The position numbers were made by a program, and so were the translations under genes. This document shows, one piece after another, positions 44,677-53,694 of a DNA stretch of 64,000 bases. Source of the DNA: Paraburkholderia lycopersici (GTDB taxonomy: Bacteria > Pseudomonadota > Gammaproteobacteria > Burkholderiales > Burkholderiaceae); assembly GCF_900096975.1 (NCBI RefSeq), contig NZ_FMYQ01000008.1:62001-126000 (forward strand), read 5' to 3'. Positions within the stretch are counted from its first letter, which is position 1, and each line of letters begins with the position of its first letter. The notes under the pieces are model-generated. The model ran no database searches and was not told where the DNA came from. It saw nothing but the letters and a program-made list of their open reading frames with translations.

Positions 44677-45368
44677 ACGGATTCGACTGGCTTCCCGCGC
44701 TGCGTTATCTGATGCTCGGGGCGTTTCCGGCAGGTCCCCTCGGAGGCGTTGCGCTGACGATCGCGCTCTCGGTGGTGTCCGCGCTGCTCGCGGCGCTGAT
44801 TGGTCTCGCGGGCGGCATTGCCCTCGCCATGACGCGCGGATTCGTCCGTGCCGCGCTGACTGCCGTGGTCGCGTTCTTTCGCGCGATACCCGTGCTGATG
44901 CTGATTTTCTGGACCTTCTTCCTCATGCCGATCCTGCTGCATGTCGACGTTCCGGGCCTTGCGACCGTCGTATGCGCGCTGGCGCTGATCGGCGGCGCAT
45001 ATCTGTCGCATTCGGTCTACGCGGGCATTTCGTCGATCAGCGACGGGCAGCGGCAGGCAGCGCTGTCACTTGGTTTGACGCGCTGGCAGAGCCTGCGCGA
45101 GGTGATCCTGCCGCAAGCCGTGCGCGTGATGATGCCGTCGTTCGTCAATCAGTGGGTGGCGCTGGTCAAGGACACGTCGCTGGCCTATATCGTCGGCGTG
45201 CCGGAATTCACGTTTCTCGCCAATCAGCTCAACAATCGTCTGCTGGTGTATCCGGCGCAGATATTCCTGTTCGTCGGGCTCGTCTATCTGCTGCTGTGCG
45301 GTGCGCTGCAGTGGATCGCCAACGCGCTGCTCGCCGTTGGCGCGCCGCCCGCGCGCAAGGCCCGGTAG
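44673..45368 (+). CDS. Polar amino-acid ABC transporter permease (HisM-like)
   Basis: A 231-residue membrane protein that pairs with the preceding permease as a heterodimer. FFRAIPVLMLIFWTFFLMPI and the EAA loop QAALSLGLTRWQSLREVILP, QAVRVMMPSFVNQWVALVKD are conserved. The order binding protein, permease, permease matches Glt/Aat-type importers. Confidence 0.9.
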   Translation: MNGFDWLPALRYLMLGAFPAGPLGGVALTIALSVVSALLAALIGLAGGIALAMTRGFVRAALTAVVAFFRAIPVLMLIFWTFFLMPILLHVDVPGLATVVCALALIGGAYLSHSVYAGISSISDGQRQAALSLGLTRWQSLREVILPQAVRVMMPSFVNQWVALVKDTSLAYIVGVPEFTFLANQLNNRLLVYPAQIFLFVGLVYLLLCGALQWIANALLAVGAPPARKAR

Positions 45369-45502
45369 CGGCTCATTAGAGGCCCAATCGCGGTTGTTTC
45401 GCCGCAGCGTCGCCCGGCATGCCGAGCGGGCGGCGCGGGCCGCTGCGATCGAGCGTGCTCCCCGTGTTTCATCGCTTATCCTCTTCGCGGGCAAGCCGGC
45501 GG

Positions 45503-46702
45503 TTACGCGAGGTCGGTCAGCGCACCGTCGCGCGCGACGACGTGTCCGTTCGACACAACCAGCTTGCGCCTGGGCCGTGCCACCACCGCATGGGCAATCG
45601 TTTCGGCGTCCACCAGCACGAGATCGGCGCGCGCGCCGGCGTGCAGGCCGTAATCGGCGAAGCCGCAGCCGCGCGCGGCTGCGGCGCTCACGCAGTCGAA
45701 CGCAATTGCCAGATCGTCGTCGCGCCGCAGGTCGTAGCGCAGGCCGATCAGCATCGCGCGTTCGAGCATGTCGGGTACGCCATACGGGGTCCACGTATCG
45801 CGTATGCCGTCGTTGCCCCCGAAGATCGTGATGCCCATTTCGCGGCACCGCTTGAGCGGCGGGACGGGCCGCGACGGCGGCGCGCTCGTGAGCAGCGCCA
45901 CGTCGAGGCGCGCGATGCGCTCGAGCAGCGCCTGCGGTTCCGGCAGCGCGCCGAGGCAAAACGCATGGCTGACCACGACCTGTCCCTGCATGCCCGTCGC
46001 CTCGACGCGATCGAGCAGCAGCTTCAGCGTGAAGGCGCCGATGTCGCCCGGCTCGTGAAGATGGATATCGATGGGTTTTCCGTACCGCTTCGCCAGCGCG
46101 AAAGTGGCGTTCAGCGAGCCGACCGGATCGCCGTCGATCAATGCGGGGTCGAGCGCGCCGAGCACGTCGGCGCCGGCCGCGAGCGCGCTGCCGAGCAGAT
46201 CCTCCGTGCCGGGGCGAATCAGCATGCCCGACTGCGGAAACGCGACGATCTGCATGTCCAGCACGTCGCGCAGCGCGTGGCGCGTTTCGAGCACGCCTTC
46301 GAGGTAGTGCAAGCCCGCGTCGGTGTCGATGTCCACATGGCTGCGAAGGCGCGTGGTGCCCGCCGCGAGGAAGGCGCGCGCGAGCGCGAGCGATTGCGCA
46401 CCTGCATCGTGCCCGGCGGCCTTGCGCCATGCGCGCTCGTTCTCGATGCGGTCGACGAGATTCGGGCCGACCTCGTTGCGATACCACGCGCGGCCCCAGT
46501 GGCTCTTGTCGAGGTGCGTGTGTCCTTCGACGAAGCCTGGCAGCAGCAGCGCGCCGCCGCCATCTTCGATTGCGGCGCCGGGCGGCGGCGCAACATTCGG
46601 ACCGGGCGCTTCGATGCGTCCGTTCACGACCGGGACGGACACCGGCGAGCCATCGGGCAAGCGGACGTTAGAGAGCAGGAGAGGGCGGGCAGCAGAGGTC
46701 AT
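45503..46702 (-). CDS. Amidohydrolase, cytosine deaminase-like
   Basis: A 399-residue metal-dependent hydrolase. Zinc or iron ligands H61 and H63 lie in LPGFVEGHTHLDKSHWG, with IDIHLHEPGDIGAFTLK, GQVVVSHAFCLGALPEP and FGGNDGIRDTWTPYG supplying the remaining His and catalytic Asp. This arrangement is that of the CodA group that deaminates cytosine or similar rings. The end (IAHAVVARPRRKLVVSNGHV) is the usual beta-sandwich tail. The start at 46702 follows family length; an ORF to 46948 is without support. It faces the amino-acid transporter genes. Confidence 0.85.
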   Translation of the reverse strand: MTSAARPLLLSNVRLPDGSPVSVPVVNGRIEAPGPNVAPPPGAAIEDGGGALLLPGFVEGHTHLDKSHWGRAWYRNEVGPNLVDRIENERAWRKAAGHDAGAQSLALARAFLAAGTTRLRSHVDIDTDAGLHYLEGVLETRHALRDVLDMQIVAFPQSGMLIRPGTEDLLGSALAAGADVLGALDPALIDGDPVGSLNATFALAKRYGKPIDIHLHEPGDIGAFTLKLLLDRVEATGMQGQVVVSHAFCLGALPEPQALLERIARLDVALLTSAPPSRPVPPLKRCREMGITIFGGNDGIRDTWTPYGVPDMLERAMLIGLRYDLRRDDDLAIAFDCVSAAAARGCGFADYGLHAGARADLVLVDAETIAHAVVARPRRKLVVSNGHVVARDGALTDLA

Positions 46703-46947
46703 GCCGATTCCATGGTAGTGGTCATGGGAGTCTCGCAGCGCGCTGCGAGGCGCTGATGACGCTGAACGCCAGCGTTGGCCAACTCCGCAGAAAGGGTACG
46801 CCGAACGGCACGGGCGCACCACCGCGGACAAGCGCGTCAAGGGACTGCCGCGGACTTGTCTCGCATGCCGGGGACGCCCTGAAGCAAGGCCGCTCGCGGG
46901 CGACGGGCAGTTTCGATATTGGCCCGCGTGTGTCCCGCGTGTGTCCA

Positions 46948-47901
46948 TTACGCGCGCACGCGCGTCACGTCGATGCAGAAGTCATGGACCGCAGCGACCA
47001 TCTGATGCAGCCCCGGCTGTTCGAGCGGATAGTGCCCGGCGTTTTCCAGCATCGTCACCTTCACGGGCACACGCTTGATTCTTTGCAGGAACAACTGGCT
47101 CAGATGCAAGGGGGTCCAGCGATCCTGCGCGGGCTGTGTCAGCAGGATTGGGCATACGTCGAAATCTTCCGGCTCGATAGCCGGCTGATAGCCCGTGTAG
47201 CTCGCCAGAAAACGCATGGTCACCCACTTTCCGGCCGACGTTTTGTCCGCCATGCAGGCCCTCAGCGCAGCGGGATCGTTGACGAGCGCGCGCATCTTGC
47301 TCGCCGCGGCCATCGGCATGCGTAAGCCCGCGAGCGGCGTGCGCGCGGTCAGTGCCGCGAATGGCCCGCCGACACGGCTCATGAACCGGTTGTACGCGGT
47401 TTCGTCACGAACCTGCTGGATGCGTTGATCGAGAAAGGTCATGCCGACAATACCGCTGACTTTCCCGTTCTTCGCCGCGACGTGATACGTCTCCATGCCG
47501 CCCGCGCTCAGCCCGTAGAGCACGATGGGCCGGTCGTCCCTGGCCAGTTCCCTGTCGACCAGATCGCTTCCGGCCTGTACCCAGTCGTCGTACCGGACCG
47601 GCATGCCGCCGCCCACCTGCGTCAGTCCGTATTCCGGCATGTCGATCGCTATGGTCTCGAAGCCTTTGCGGGCAAGCGGAGCGCCGAGAATGGTCGACAT
47701 CTGCCGGCCGTTTGTCCCGACTCCGTGAAAGAGAATCACCTTCAGCGGCGCGCCGGCATTGCGGTAGCAATCGAGATGAATGCGATGAGCGCCCCACGAC
47801 CACCACTCTTCCCGCGGCTCCTGCGACGGCTTCAACTGAAACTCGACGGGGAGAAAGCCTTGAATCTGCCTCCAGTTTTCCTGTTGCGCATAGGTCGTCA
47901 T
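46948..47901 (-). CDS. Alpha/beta hydrolase
   Basis: A 317-residue serine hydrolase. The nucleophile elbow is LYGLSAGGMETY with Ser in G-L-S-A-G. The oxyanion-side motif is VILFHGVGTNGRQMS, and the acid and His are likely in PAQDRWTPLHLSQ and ENAGHYPLEQPGL. No signal peptide. The start is MTTYAQQENWRQIQ at 47901 with GGGAG 5 bases upstream. It is divergent from a TetR gene that likely represses it. The natural ester or lactone substrate is unknown. Confidence 0.85.
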   Translation of the reverse strand: MTTYAQQENWRQIQGFLPVEFQLKPSQEPREEWWSWGAHRIHLDCYRNAGAPLKVILFHGVGTNGRQMSTILGAPLARKGFETIAIDMPEYGLTQVGGGMPVRYDDWVQAGSDLVDRELARDDRPIVLYGLSAGGMETYHVAAKNGKVSGIVGMTFLDQRIQQVRDETAYNRFMSRVGGPFAALTARTPLAGLRMPMAAASKMRALVNDPAALRACMADKTSAGKWVTMRFLASYTGYQPAIEPEDFDVCPILLTQPAQDRWTPLHLSQLFLQRIKRVPVKVTMLENAGHYPLEQPGLHQMVAAVHDFCIDVTRVRA

Positions 47902-47956
47902 GGGGTCTCCCGTTGAAAGGCAGGGTTCGCGTTGGGGATGGGATAGAATCAAACAA

Positions 47957-47987
47957 ATGTCGGATACAAATCTAACTTATGTCGGAT
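47957..47987. promoter_or_regulatory. Direct repeat at the TetR start
   Basis: ATGTCGGAT occurs at 47957-47965 and again at 47979-47987, 22 bases apart; the second copy includes the TetR start codon. In the 77-base divergent gap they are the only repeated sequence and probably the TetR operator for both directions. Confidence 0.5.
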
Positions 47988-48614
47988 TCAAAATCAAGTC
48001 TCGCTAGCCGGGTGACACGTCGTCGTCCTGTCCAGGAGCGTTCCATGGCTCGCATGGCCAAGGTGCTCGAGGCGGCTGAACGGATGCTGGAAGCCGTCGG
48101 GCCGGAGAAAACGTCGATACCTGCTCTCGCCGAGGTGACCGGCGTGCCGCGCGCGGCGATCTATCCGTTTTTCCCGGACAAATACGCGTTGTTCTCGCAC
48201 CTGGCCCTGATGCACATGGAGGGGTTGACGAAGGCGCTCGCCCATTTGGCCGAGGAGACGACGCGCGACTGGCGGGTTTGGGTGGAGGCCGCGATCGGCG
48301 TGGCGGCCGGCTACTACAACGCGCATCCGGCCGCGAGCATCCTGTTGTTGCGCGGCTCGTTTTCCGATACCGACCGCGCGGCGCACGAATCCAAGAATGC
48401 GACGCTCGGAGCGCTCTTTCGCGCGAGGGCCGCGAGCATGGGCGCGCTCGCCGCGCTGCCCACGACGCCCGACGCAGCCACGATCGGTCTGGAAATCGCG
48501 TTTGCCTGCATGAAGCATGGCTATGCGACGGAAGGCCGGGTGTCGCCGGAGATTTGTCGGGAGGCCTCGCGCGCGGTCATCGCGTATCTCGCATCATGGG
48601 ATGAGCAGGGATAG
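47979..48614 (+). CDS. TetR-family regulator
   Basis: A 211-residue TetR repressor. The helix-turn-helix is at about residues 27-72: MAKVLEAAERMLEAVGPEKT, SIPALAEVTGVPRAAIYPFF. FPDKYALFSHLALMHMEGL continues the DNA-binding domain. The ligand domain is all-helical with no recognisable subgroup. It faces the alpha/beta hydrolase gene across a 77-base gap. Confidence 0.88.
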   Translation: MSDSKSSLASRVTRRRPVQERSMARMAKVLEAAERMLEAVGPEKTSIPALAEVTGVPRAAIYPFFPDKYALFSHLALMHMEGLTKALAHLAEETTRDWRVWVEAAIGVAAGYYNAHPAASILLLRGSFSDTDRAAHESKNATLGALFRARAASMGALAALPTTPDAATIGLEIAFACMKHGYATEGRVSPEICREASRAVIAYLASWDEQG

Positions 48615-48668
48615 CCGCTAATCCGTCGAGCCGGTGCGCCGTGGGCCGCGCCAGGGTGAGGGGAGGAA

Positions 48669-48700
48669 AAAAGCCGCTGGTCGTGAGAGCAGCGGCTTTT
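48669..48700. terminator. Bidirectional terminator
   Basis: AAAAGCCGCTG pairs perfectly with CAGCGGCTTTT around a 10-base loop, giving an 11-pair stem with A and T runs at its ends on both strands. It lies between the convergent TetR and secreted-protein genes. Confidence 0.9.
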
Positions 48701-48781
48701 CTTGCGACAGATGCGAATGAGGGAAGCGTGTTCCGTTCGCGCTTGCGTTTATTGGCGCCTCGTTGTCGTGTCCGATTGCGG

Positions 48782-49114
48782 TTATTGGTCGGCTGGCGAA
48801 ACGACGCTCGGGGTCGCGAGCGAATTGTTGCTCTTCGGACCGCTGGTGTGGGACGGTGGACCGGGGTTCGTGCTCTGCTGCAGAGGCGAGTTCGGTGGTG
48901 ACCCGGAGCCCATGCCGCTGTCGGAATTGGCGGCTCCGGGCGCGCCATAGCCGCTCGTTGCCCCGTTCGTCGGGTTGGTCGCCGGGCCGACCGTGCCGCC
49001 CTGGCTCGGCGAACCGCCATCGCCGACCGCCTGTGCATTCGCCTGTGCATAAGCGCCGCCCGACAGGGTGAGTGCGGCGACGGCCGCGATCAATGCGCTG
49101 CTTGCCTTGTTCAT
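48782..49114 (-). CDS. Small secreted Gly/Ser/Pro-rich protein
   Basis: A 110-residue protein with a clear signal peptide (SALIAAVAALTLSGGAYAQA) and a disordered mature part rich in Gly, Ser, Asn and Pro (GGSPSQGGTVGPATNPTNGA). No cysteine, no domain. Such proteins are common exported proteins of Paraburkholderia; the role is unknown. Confidence 0.7.
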   Translation of the reverse strand: MNKASSALIAAVAALTLSGGAYAQANAQAVGDGGSPSQGGTVGPATNPTNGATSGYGAPGAANSDSGMGSGSPPNSPLQQSTNPGPPSHTSGPKSNNSLATPSVVSPADQ

Positions 49115-49283
49115 GATCGGTTCCTCCTTGGCCGGATTGGAATATCACGCAGCCAATCGCTGCGCGTCTGACCATGAACTAATTCAGCAATTACCGTACC
49201 GCGGGCTCTTGTCCGCACTGCCCCGAGGTACGTCGCCGCGCTGGGGGCACCAAGGCCGATGCCCCATGCAGGCTCGCCGCATG

Positions 49284-50036
49284 TCACATCATGCCGCCGC
49301 TGGCGCCGGCACTGCCCGTGCCGGAAGACGGCGCGGACGTCGCGGTAAGCGGGTGGGCGAGACCCGCCGCGGACAGCAGAGAGACGGCCGTCTGGTCAGG
49401 CATGCCATTGGCGTCAATCGCTCCTGCTGCTGACAGTGCGTCCAGATCGCCGTCGACGCCTGCTTGCCCGACCGTAAAGGTCGTCGTTAGAAACACCGGC
49501 GCCGTCAGCGTGACCGCATAGCGCTGCTCGAGATTCGTGACGACTGCCGATTGCGCTGCCTGCGCGTCGGCCTGGTTCGCCAGCACCTGCTGGAACTGCG
49601 AACTGGTCGGGAACCCCGCTATCAAACCGCTCTCGCTCGTGCCGAGCTGCGACGCGATGTAGACGAGCATCAGTTCGGTCTCCGGCGTCGTATTGAAGGC
49701 GCCGCCGGCAAATGCCAGGGAATGCAGGCTCGTGCCACCGGAGGTCACGGTGAGGATGCAGGGCGGCGTGGCATTGAACGTGATCGTGTAGCGTCCGCCG
49801 GCGTCGGACGAGGTGGAGCCCGAGCCCTGCACGCAACTGAAGGCGATCGCCGCGTTGGCGAGCGCATGACCGGTGGCGGCCGTGCCGGATATGGCGACAT
49901 TTGGCGTCACGTTTGCGCCGCCGCAATTGTCGAGGCCGATGCAGGCATTTCCGCCGCAAGCAGTGAGCGTTGCGAGGGAAGCAACGCCGATTGCAGCCAG
50001 CACCGGACGAGCGAAACACGCGTAGTGGGTGTCCAT
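49284..50036 (-). CDS. Putative lipoprotein with carboxypeptidase-like repeat
   Basis: A 250-residue protein starting MDTHYACFARPVLAAIG at 50036. The signal ends LATLTACGGN, a lipobox with Cys as the lipid-modified residue. A Cys-rich head (CGGNACIGLDNCGG) is followed by TPNVAISGTAATGHALANAA and GRYTITFNATPPCILTVTSG, the fold pattern of small carboxypeptidase-regulatory-like beta-sandwich domains. The rest is helical and ends in a flexible Ser/Gly tail. The function is unknown. Confidence 0.65.
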   Translation of the reverse strand: MDTHYACFARPVLAAIGVASLATLTACGGNACIGLDNCGGANVTPNVAISGTAATGHALANAAIAFSCVQGSGSTSSDAGGRYTITFNATPPCILTVTSGGTSLHSLAFAGGAFNTTPETELMLVYIASQLGTSESGLIAGFPTSSQFQQVLANQADAQAAQSAVVTNLEQRYAVTLTAPVFLTTTFTVGQAGVDGDLDALSAAGAIDANGMPDQTAVSLLSAAGLAHPLTATSAPSSGTGSAGASGGMM

Positions 50037-50421
50037 GGTTGCCTGCCGTTGGTGGATCGGGTTGGGGCAATGGGTTCCATTGAGCGGACCGAGGCCATGC
50101 GCGATTCTAGCGCCGCCTGGCATCGCGACCGTTTTGCGCGTCGATCGCATGCGCCGGTGTGGTCGGTTGCTGAATGGGGTTCGTCGGCTCGTCGAGAGGC
50201 GAAGGTCGAGTGCGCGCGGCCCCGGCGGCGCTCAGCCCTGGGTTTAGGCGTGGAAAAGAATGTCGTTATCCCTGGTGCCGCCCGTTTTCTGACGACCGTT
50301 CCGGCGCGAAAGAAAAATAGCAGGCATAGCGCGGCGGTGCGTCATCGCCCGAGTGTGCGGCCGACTAGTGCATAGCGGCCCGCCAACCAGAGGCGCAAGC
50401 GCGCATCGGGCCGCGAGCGGT
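50037..50421. other. Intergenic region, no gene seen
   Basis: 385 bases between the lipoprotein start and the end of the XRE/MmyB gene. Short frames cross it on both strands but none has a ribosome site or recognisable sequence. It must hold the lipoprotein promoter; no clear -10/-35 pair was found. Confidence 0.5.
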
Positions 50422-51267
50422 TCAGGGATGTTTTGAATGGACGCCGAGCAACTGACGGTGGCGCGCTTCGGTTTCGTCATCGGCGGGGAACATGCATTCC
50501 AGCCGCAGTTCCTGTGCCACAACGGTTTGCGGTGCGCCCACGATCGTGACCATCGAAAAATAGCGAAGCACGACTCCCTCGCTGACGAAACCCAGCGGAA
50601 TGACCGGCATGACGGGCGCGGCGCTCGGCTCATGATGCGTCTTCCAGTCGTGCGGAACGTCTGGATAGGCAAGCAGTTCGTCGAGCAGCCGCCTCGTGCC
50701 CGCGTCGACCATGTGGCCGACCGATTCCCGATACACGCGTTGCAGCAAGCTTCGCGAGACCGTATCCCAGTCGGCCACGAATGGACGCATCCCCTGTGGA
50801 TCGAAGATCAGGTGAAGCATGTTGCGAGGACCTCCGCGCGAGGCCATGTCGATGAAACAGTCGAAGAAGCGCGGCGCTGCGTCGTTGGTCATCAGTACGT
50901 TCCAGTGGCGATCCATCACGATCGCCGGAAACGGCTCATGCTGGCGAACGACACGTTCGAGCGCGCGAACGACGCCATGCATCTCCTGCGCGTTCCATGG
51001 CGCCTCCGAATACATGGGCGCGTAGCCGGCGGCGAGCAGCAGGGCGTTGCGCTCGCGCAGCGGCACGTCGAGCGTCTGTGCGAGTGTCAGCAGCGTTTCC
51101 CGGCCCGGCACGCTGCGTCCGCTTTCGATGAAGCTGATCTGACGCTGCGAGACGCCGGCCTCGAGCGACAGATCGAGCTGACTGACGCCACGCACGTCGC
51201 GCCAATAACGCAGCAAGTCACCGAGTTCGCCTGGCAGTGCTTTCGGATCAGGGCGGGCGGCGTTCAT
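50422..51267 (-). CDS. XRE-family regulator with MmyB-like ligand domain
   Basis: A 281-residue regulator. The helix-turn-helix is at residues 13-70 (LGDLLRYWRDVRGVSQLDLS, LEAGVSQRQISFIESGRSVP). From about residue 95 the MmyB-type PAS-like domain follows (PFPAIVMDRHWNVLMTNDAA, NMLHLIFDPQGMRPFVADWD), which in this family binds a fatty-acid-like ligand. It lies 36 bases downstream of a CMD-fold gene on the same strand and may regulate it. Confidence 0.87.
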   Translation of the reverse strand: MNAARPDPKALPGELGDLLRYWRDVRGVSQLDLSLEAGVSQRQISFIESGRSVPGRETLLTLAQTLDVPLRERNALLLAAGYAPMYSEAPWNAQEMHGVVRALERVVRQHEPFPAIVMDRHWNVLMTNDAAPRFFDCFIDMASRGGPRNMLHLIFDPQGMRPFVADWDTVSRSLLQRVYRESVGHMVDAGTRRLLDELLAYPDVPHDWKTHHEPSAAPVMPVIPLGFVSEGVVLRYFSMVTIVGAPQTVVAQELRLECMFPADDETEARHRQLLGVHSKHP

Positions 51268-51303
51268 TGGATTTCGCTAATCCAGGTGATGAATGGACCG
51301 GGT

Positions 51304-51861
51304 TCAGCGTTCGGGCGCATGCCACGCGAACGCCTCGAACCGTGCTTCCAGCGGCGGCCGGGTTACGTTGCTCGTGTAGTTCGTAATCGTCGATGCGGCA
51401 ACCACCGCAATGACCTCGAGTATCTGCTCGACGCTGAACCCGGCTTCCAGAAAGCGCTTCTGATCAGACTCGCCCAGCCGGCCGCGCTTTTCCATGAGCG
51501 TGCGCGCCAATGCCGATAGCGCGGCCAGTCCGGGGTCATCAGGCAAGACGCCGTTCCGGATCGCATCGACATCGGCGGGGCGCACGCCCTCCTTCAACGC
51601 GAGCGCCGTGTGAAACGCGACCGGCCATTCACTGGCGTTCGTGACCGCGTTGGTCAGCAACAGTGTCTGAATTTGCGGCTCGGTCAGACTGCTCGCATGC
51701 ACGCGTTCGAACAGGCCGATGAAACCGTTGATCAACACCGGCGACGCCGCCATTGTGGCCGCGATGTTCGGGACGACGCCGAACGTCTGTTGCAGTTGCT
51801 GGAGCACGGGCCTGGATTGTGCGGGAGCGGATTCGATCGTGTGAACAGGATAGCTGGACAT
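51304..51861 (-). CDS. Carboxymuconolactone decarboxylase-fold protein without CxxC
   Basis: A 185-residue AhpD/CMD-fold protein starting MSSYPVHTIESAPAQSRPVL at 51861. The place where AhpD has CxxC-xxAH reads NASEWPVAFHTALALKEG: the two cysteines are replaced by Ser and Pro while the His is kept. This is a recognised CMD subgroup that is not a thiol peroxidase. Co-directional with the XRE/MmyB gene. The substrate is unknown. Confidence 0.8.
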   Translation of the reverse strand: MSSYPVHTIESAPAQSRPVLQQLQQTFGVVPNIAATMAASPVLINGFIGLFERVHASSLTEPQIQTLLLTNAVTNASEWPVAFHTALALKEGVRPADVDAIRNGVLPDDPGLAALSALARTLMEKRGRLGESDQKRFLEAGFSVEQILEVIAVVAASTITNYTSNVTRPPLEARFEAFAWHAPER

Positions 51862-52085
51862 GGTATCTCCTTGGCGGCGAGCGCTGCCGGAATGGCGCGT
51901 GACAGCCGAAGAGTAGAAGCGGTCATGAGTTGCGCCAATTACATGCCATGTAATCAACGCTGCGAAGCACCATGGCCGGCGGCATGTGAGCCGTCGTGCA
52001 AGGCGACCTCCTGCGATTCGCAACGAGCCCCAAAAAAAGCGCCCGCACGGCGCGCTTTCACATGCAATCCGCGAGGAGCAGTTCG

Positions 52086-52380
52086 TCACGGCCGCTTGTC
52101 GCGCTGCGCCGCCGACGTGAAATCGAAGCTCGCGAAACAGCCGTCCTGGTACCGCTGCGCCACTGGATCGAGCGGGTTCTTTTGCGCCAGAATCCCGGCC
52201 GCCCAATCTTCCGCGTTCTGCGTCGGCTCTTGGCCAAGATGGCGGTATTCGGTGGGCTTTGGCAGGCAACTGCCAATGTGCACGTTCACGGTCTCGATGC
52301 CGTGCCTGTTCCAGTAGAGGCGCGCGAGCGATTCGCCCCACGCCTTGGAAAGACCGTAGAAGCCGCACGGGCACACAAGC
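52086..52380 (-). pseudogene. Uronate dehydrogenase (SDR/epimerase) remnant
   Basis: CGFYGLSKAWGESLARLYWN carries the YxxxK active site and RHGIETVNVHIGSCLPKPTE follows it, as in uronate dehydrogenases. The sequence then jumps to the C-terminal end (EPTQNAEDWAAGILAQKNPL, DPVAQRYQDGCFASFDFT). The N-terminal NAD-binding half and a middle segment are missing. Upstream residues in the same frame are unrelated. This was a galacturonate/glucuronate catabolic gene. Confidence 0.75.
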
Positions 52381-52465
52381 ACCGGGGTGATAACCAATAC
52401 AAAAAAACTATTTGCACAAAGTTGTAAAGCAAATAACGAGATGACGGGGATTTCCCCCAATCGGC

Positions 52466-52637
52466 ATGCGTCCTTCGATGCGCGCGTTCGGCGGTGCGGA
52501 CCTCGGCGTGCTTTACGTCACGACGATCTGGCCGCCAGCAAGCTGGGAAGCAGGACGGCCTCGTGTTCGCCATCGACGCAGGCGTGCGTGGATTGCCGGA
52601 ACCCGATTTCGCAGGTTCGCTGCGCGCGGCTGTTTGA
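52466..52637 (+). pseudogene. SMP-30/gluconolactonase C-terminal remnant
   Basis: RAFGGADLGVLYVTTIWPP is the last propeller blade of SMP-30-type lactonases. A frameshift follows near 52545, and QDGLVFAIDAGVRGLPEPDF in another frame is the usual C-terminal end, stopping at 52637. The first about 230 residues are absent. Next to the uronate dehydrogenase remnant it marks a decayed uronate pathway. Confidence 0.72.
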
Positions 52638-52902
52638 CTTTTTTCCTCTGTGCCTTCACAGCAGCGCGCGACCGAAATCGGTCTGCGGCGGTCCGGTTCG
52701 ACGTCGCGGTACGTGGTCACGACCCGGACGCTTGCGCGGGCGTGCAAGGCAAAGTGGCAGCAAATTGGTAAAGCGGGCTCGAACGGGCTTCAAACTGGCT
52801 GAAACAGGCGTGAAACGGGCGCGGAACGGGGCCGGCCAAGTGCACGGGAACGCCGTCGGTACGCCATATGACTTACAATTGACGACACTCCTGACAACCC
52901 AA

Positions 52903-53607
52903 ATGCATCGTCCGATCATGCCTGAGCAGAAGGCGCCGAATATGCCGGCGCGGATTTACAGCGATATCCTCAACCGCATCATCGAAGGTGAATACAAGGA
53001 AGGGGAGCGCTTGCCGACCGAGCACATGCTCGCGGAGCACTTCGCGACCTCGCGCCCGACGGTGCGCGAGGCGCTCGCGCAACTGCGCGCGGACGGCATC
53101 ATCGCCACGCGCCACGGCTCCGGCACGACGGTCATGCGGCGCCCCGACCCCGACGTGCGCCGCTTCGCGCCGCTCGAAACGTTGTCGGACATTCGGCGCT
53201 GCTACGAATATCGCGTGGTGGTCGAAGCGGGGGCGGCCTCGCTGGCCGCGCAAAAGGCCGATGACGCGGACATCGCCGCCATCCGGCGCGAGTGCGACAA
53301 CCTGCAGACCATCATCGAGACATCGGGTATCGGCGCGAAAGACGACTTCGCGTTTCACATGGCCGTGGCGCGCGCCTCGAAGAACCAGTTCTTCATTGCG
53401 GCGCTCTCGGGCATCCAGGAGCAGATGGTGTTCAGCATGAATCTCTCGCGAAATCTCTCGCTCGTGAAGTCGATCGAGCGGCAGCGTCTCGTCCAGGGGG
53501 AACACCTCGAAGTGCTCGAAGCGATCCAGGCGCGCGACGCCGAGCGCGCCTCGGCAGCCATGCGCGCCCATCTCGAGCGCGCTGTGAACCGCATGTTCGG
53601 TTCCTGA
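52903..53607 (+). CDS. GntR-family regulator (FCD type)
   Basis: A 234-residue regulator. The winged helix is MPARIYSDILNRIIEGEYKE, GERLPTEHMLAEHFATSRPT, VREALAQLRADGIIATRHGS. The FCD domain follows with YRVVVEAGAASLAAQKADDA and DDFAFHMAVARASKNQFFIA (Asp and His metal ligands). Starts at 52903 or 52918 are both possible and neither has a good ribosome site. Its place beside uronate-pathway remnants suggests an ExuR/UxuR-type role. An open frame extends to 52387 without support. Confidence 0.87.
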   Translation: MHRPIMPEQKAPNMPARIYSDILNRIIEGEYKEGERLPTEHMLAEHFATSRPTVREALAQLRADGIIATRHGSGTTVMRRPDPDVRRFAPLETLSDIRRCYEYRVVVEAGAASLAAQKADDADIAAIRRECDNLQTIIETSGIGAKDDFAFHMAVARASKNQFFIAALSGIQEQMVFSMNLSRNLSLVKSIERQRLVQGEHLEVLEAIQARDAERASAAMRAHLERAVNRMFGS

Positions 53608-53694
53608 GTTTCCCGATCCGGCGCGGGCCGTGCGCATGCGCTGCTTCGCGTCGCCGATGTCCCGCCAGTCGGCGTTTTTCCCTCGAAACGACAA

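Noticed and set aside
45066..46487. A 473-codon minus-strand frame over the amidohydrolase
   Set aside because: It is the shadow frame of the real amidohydrolase on the same strand, which has the metal-site motifs.
52740..52830. Degenerate repeats of an AAACGGGC-like word before the GntR gene
   Set aside because: Copies are irregular in spacing and sequence; I could not define a unit, and biased composition explains them.
52387..52902. N-terminal extension of the GntR protein by 172 codons
   Set aside because: The extension crosses the lactonase remnant in another frame and has no domain; the family starts near MPARIYSDIL.
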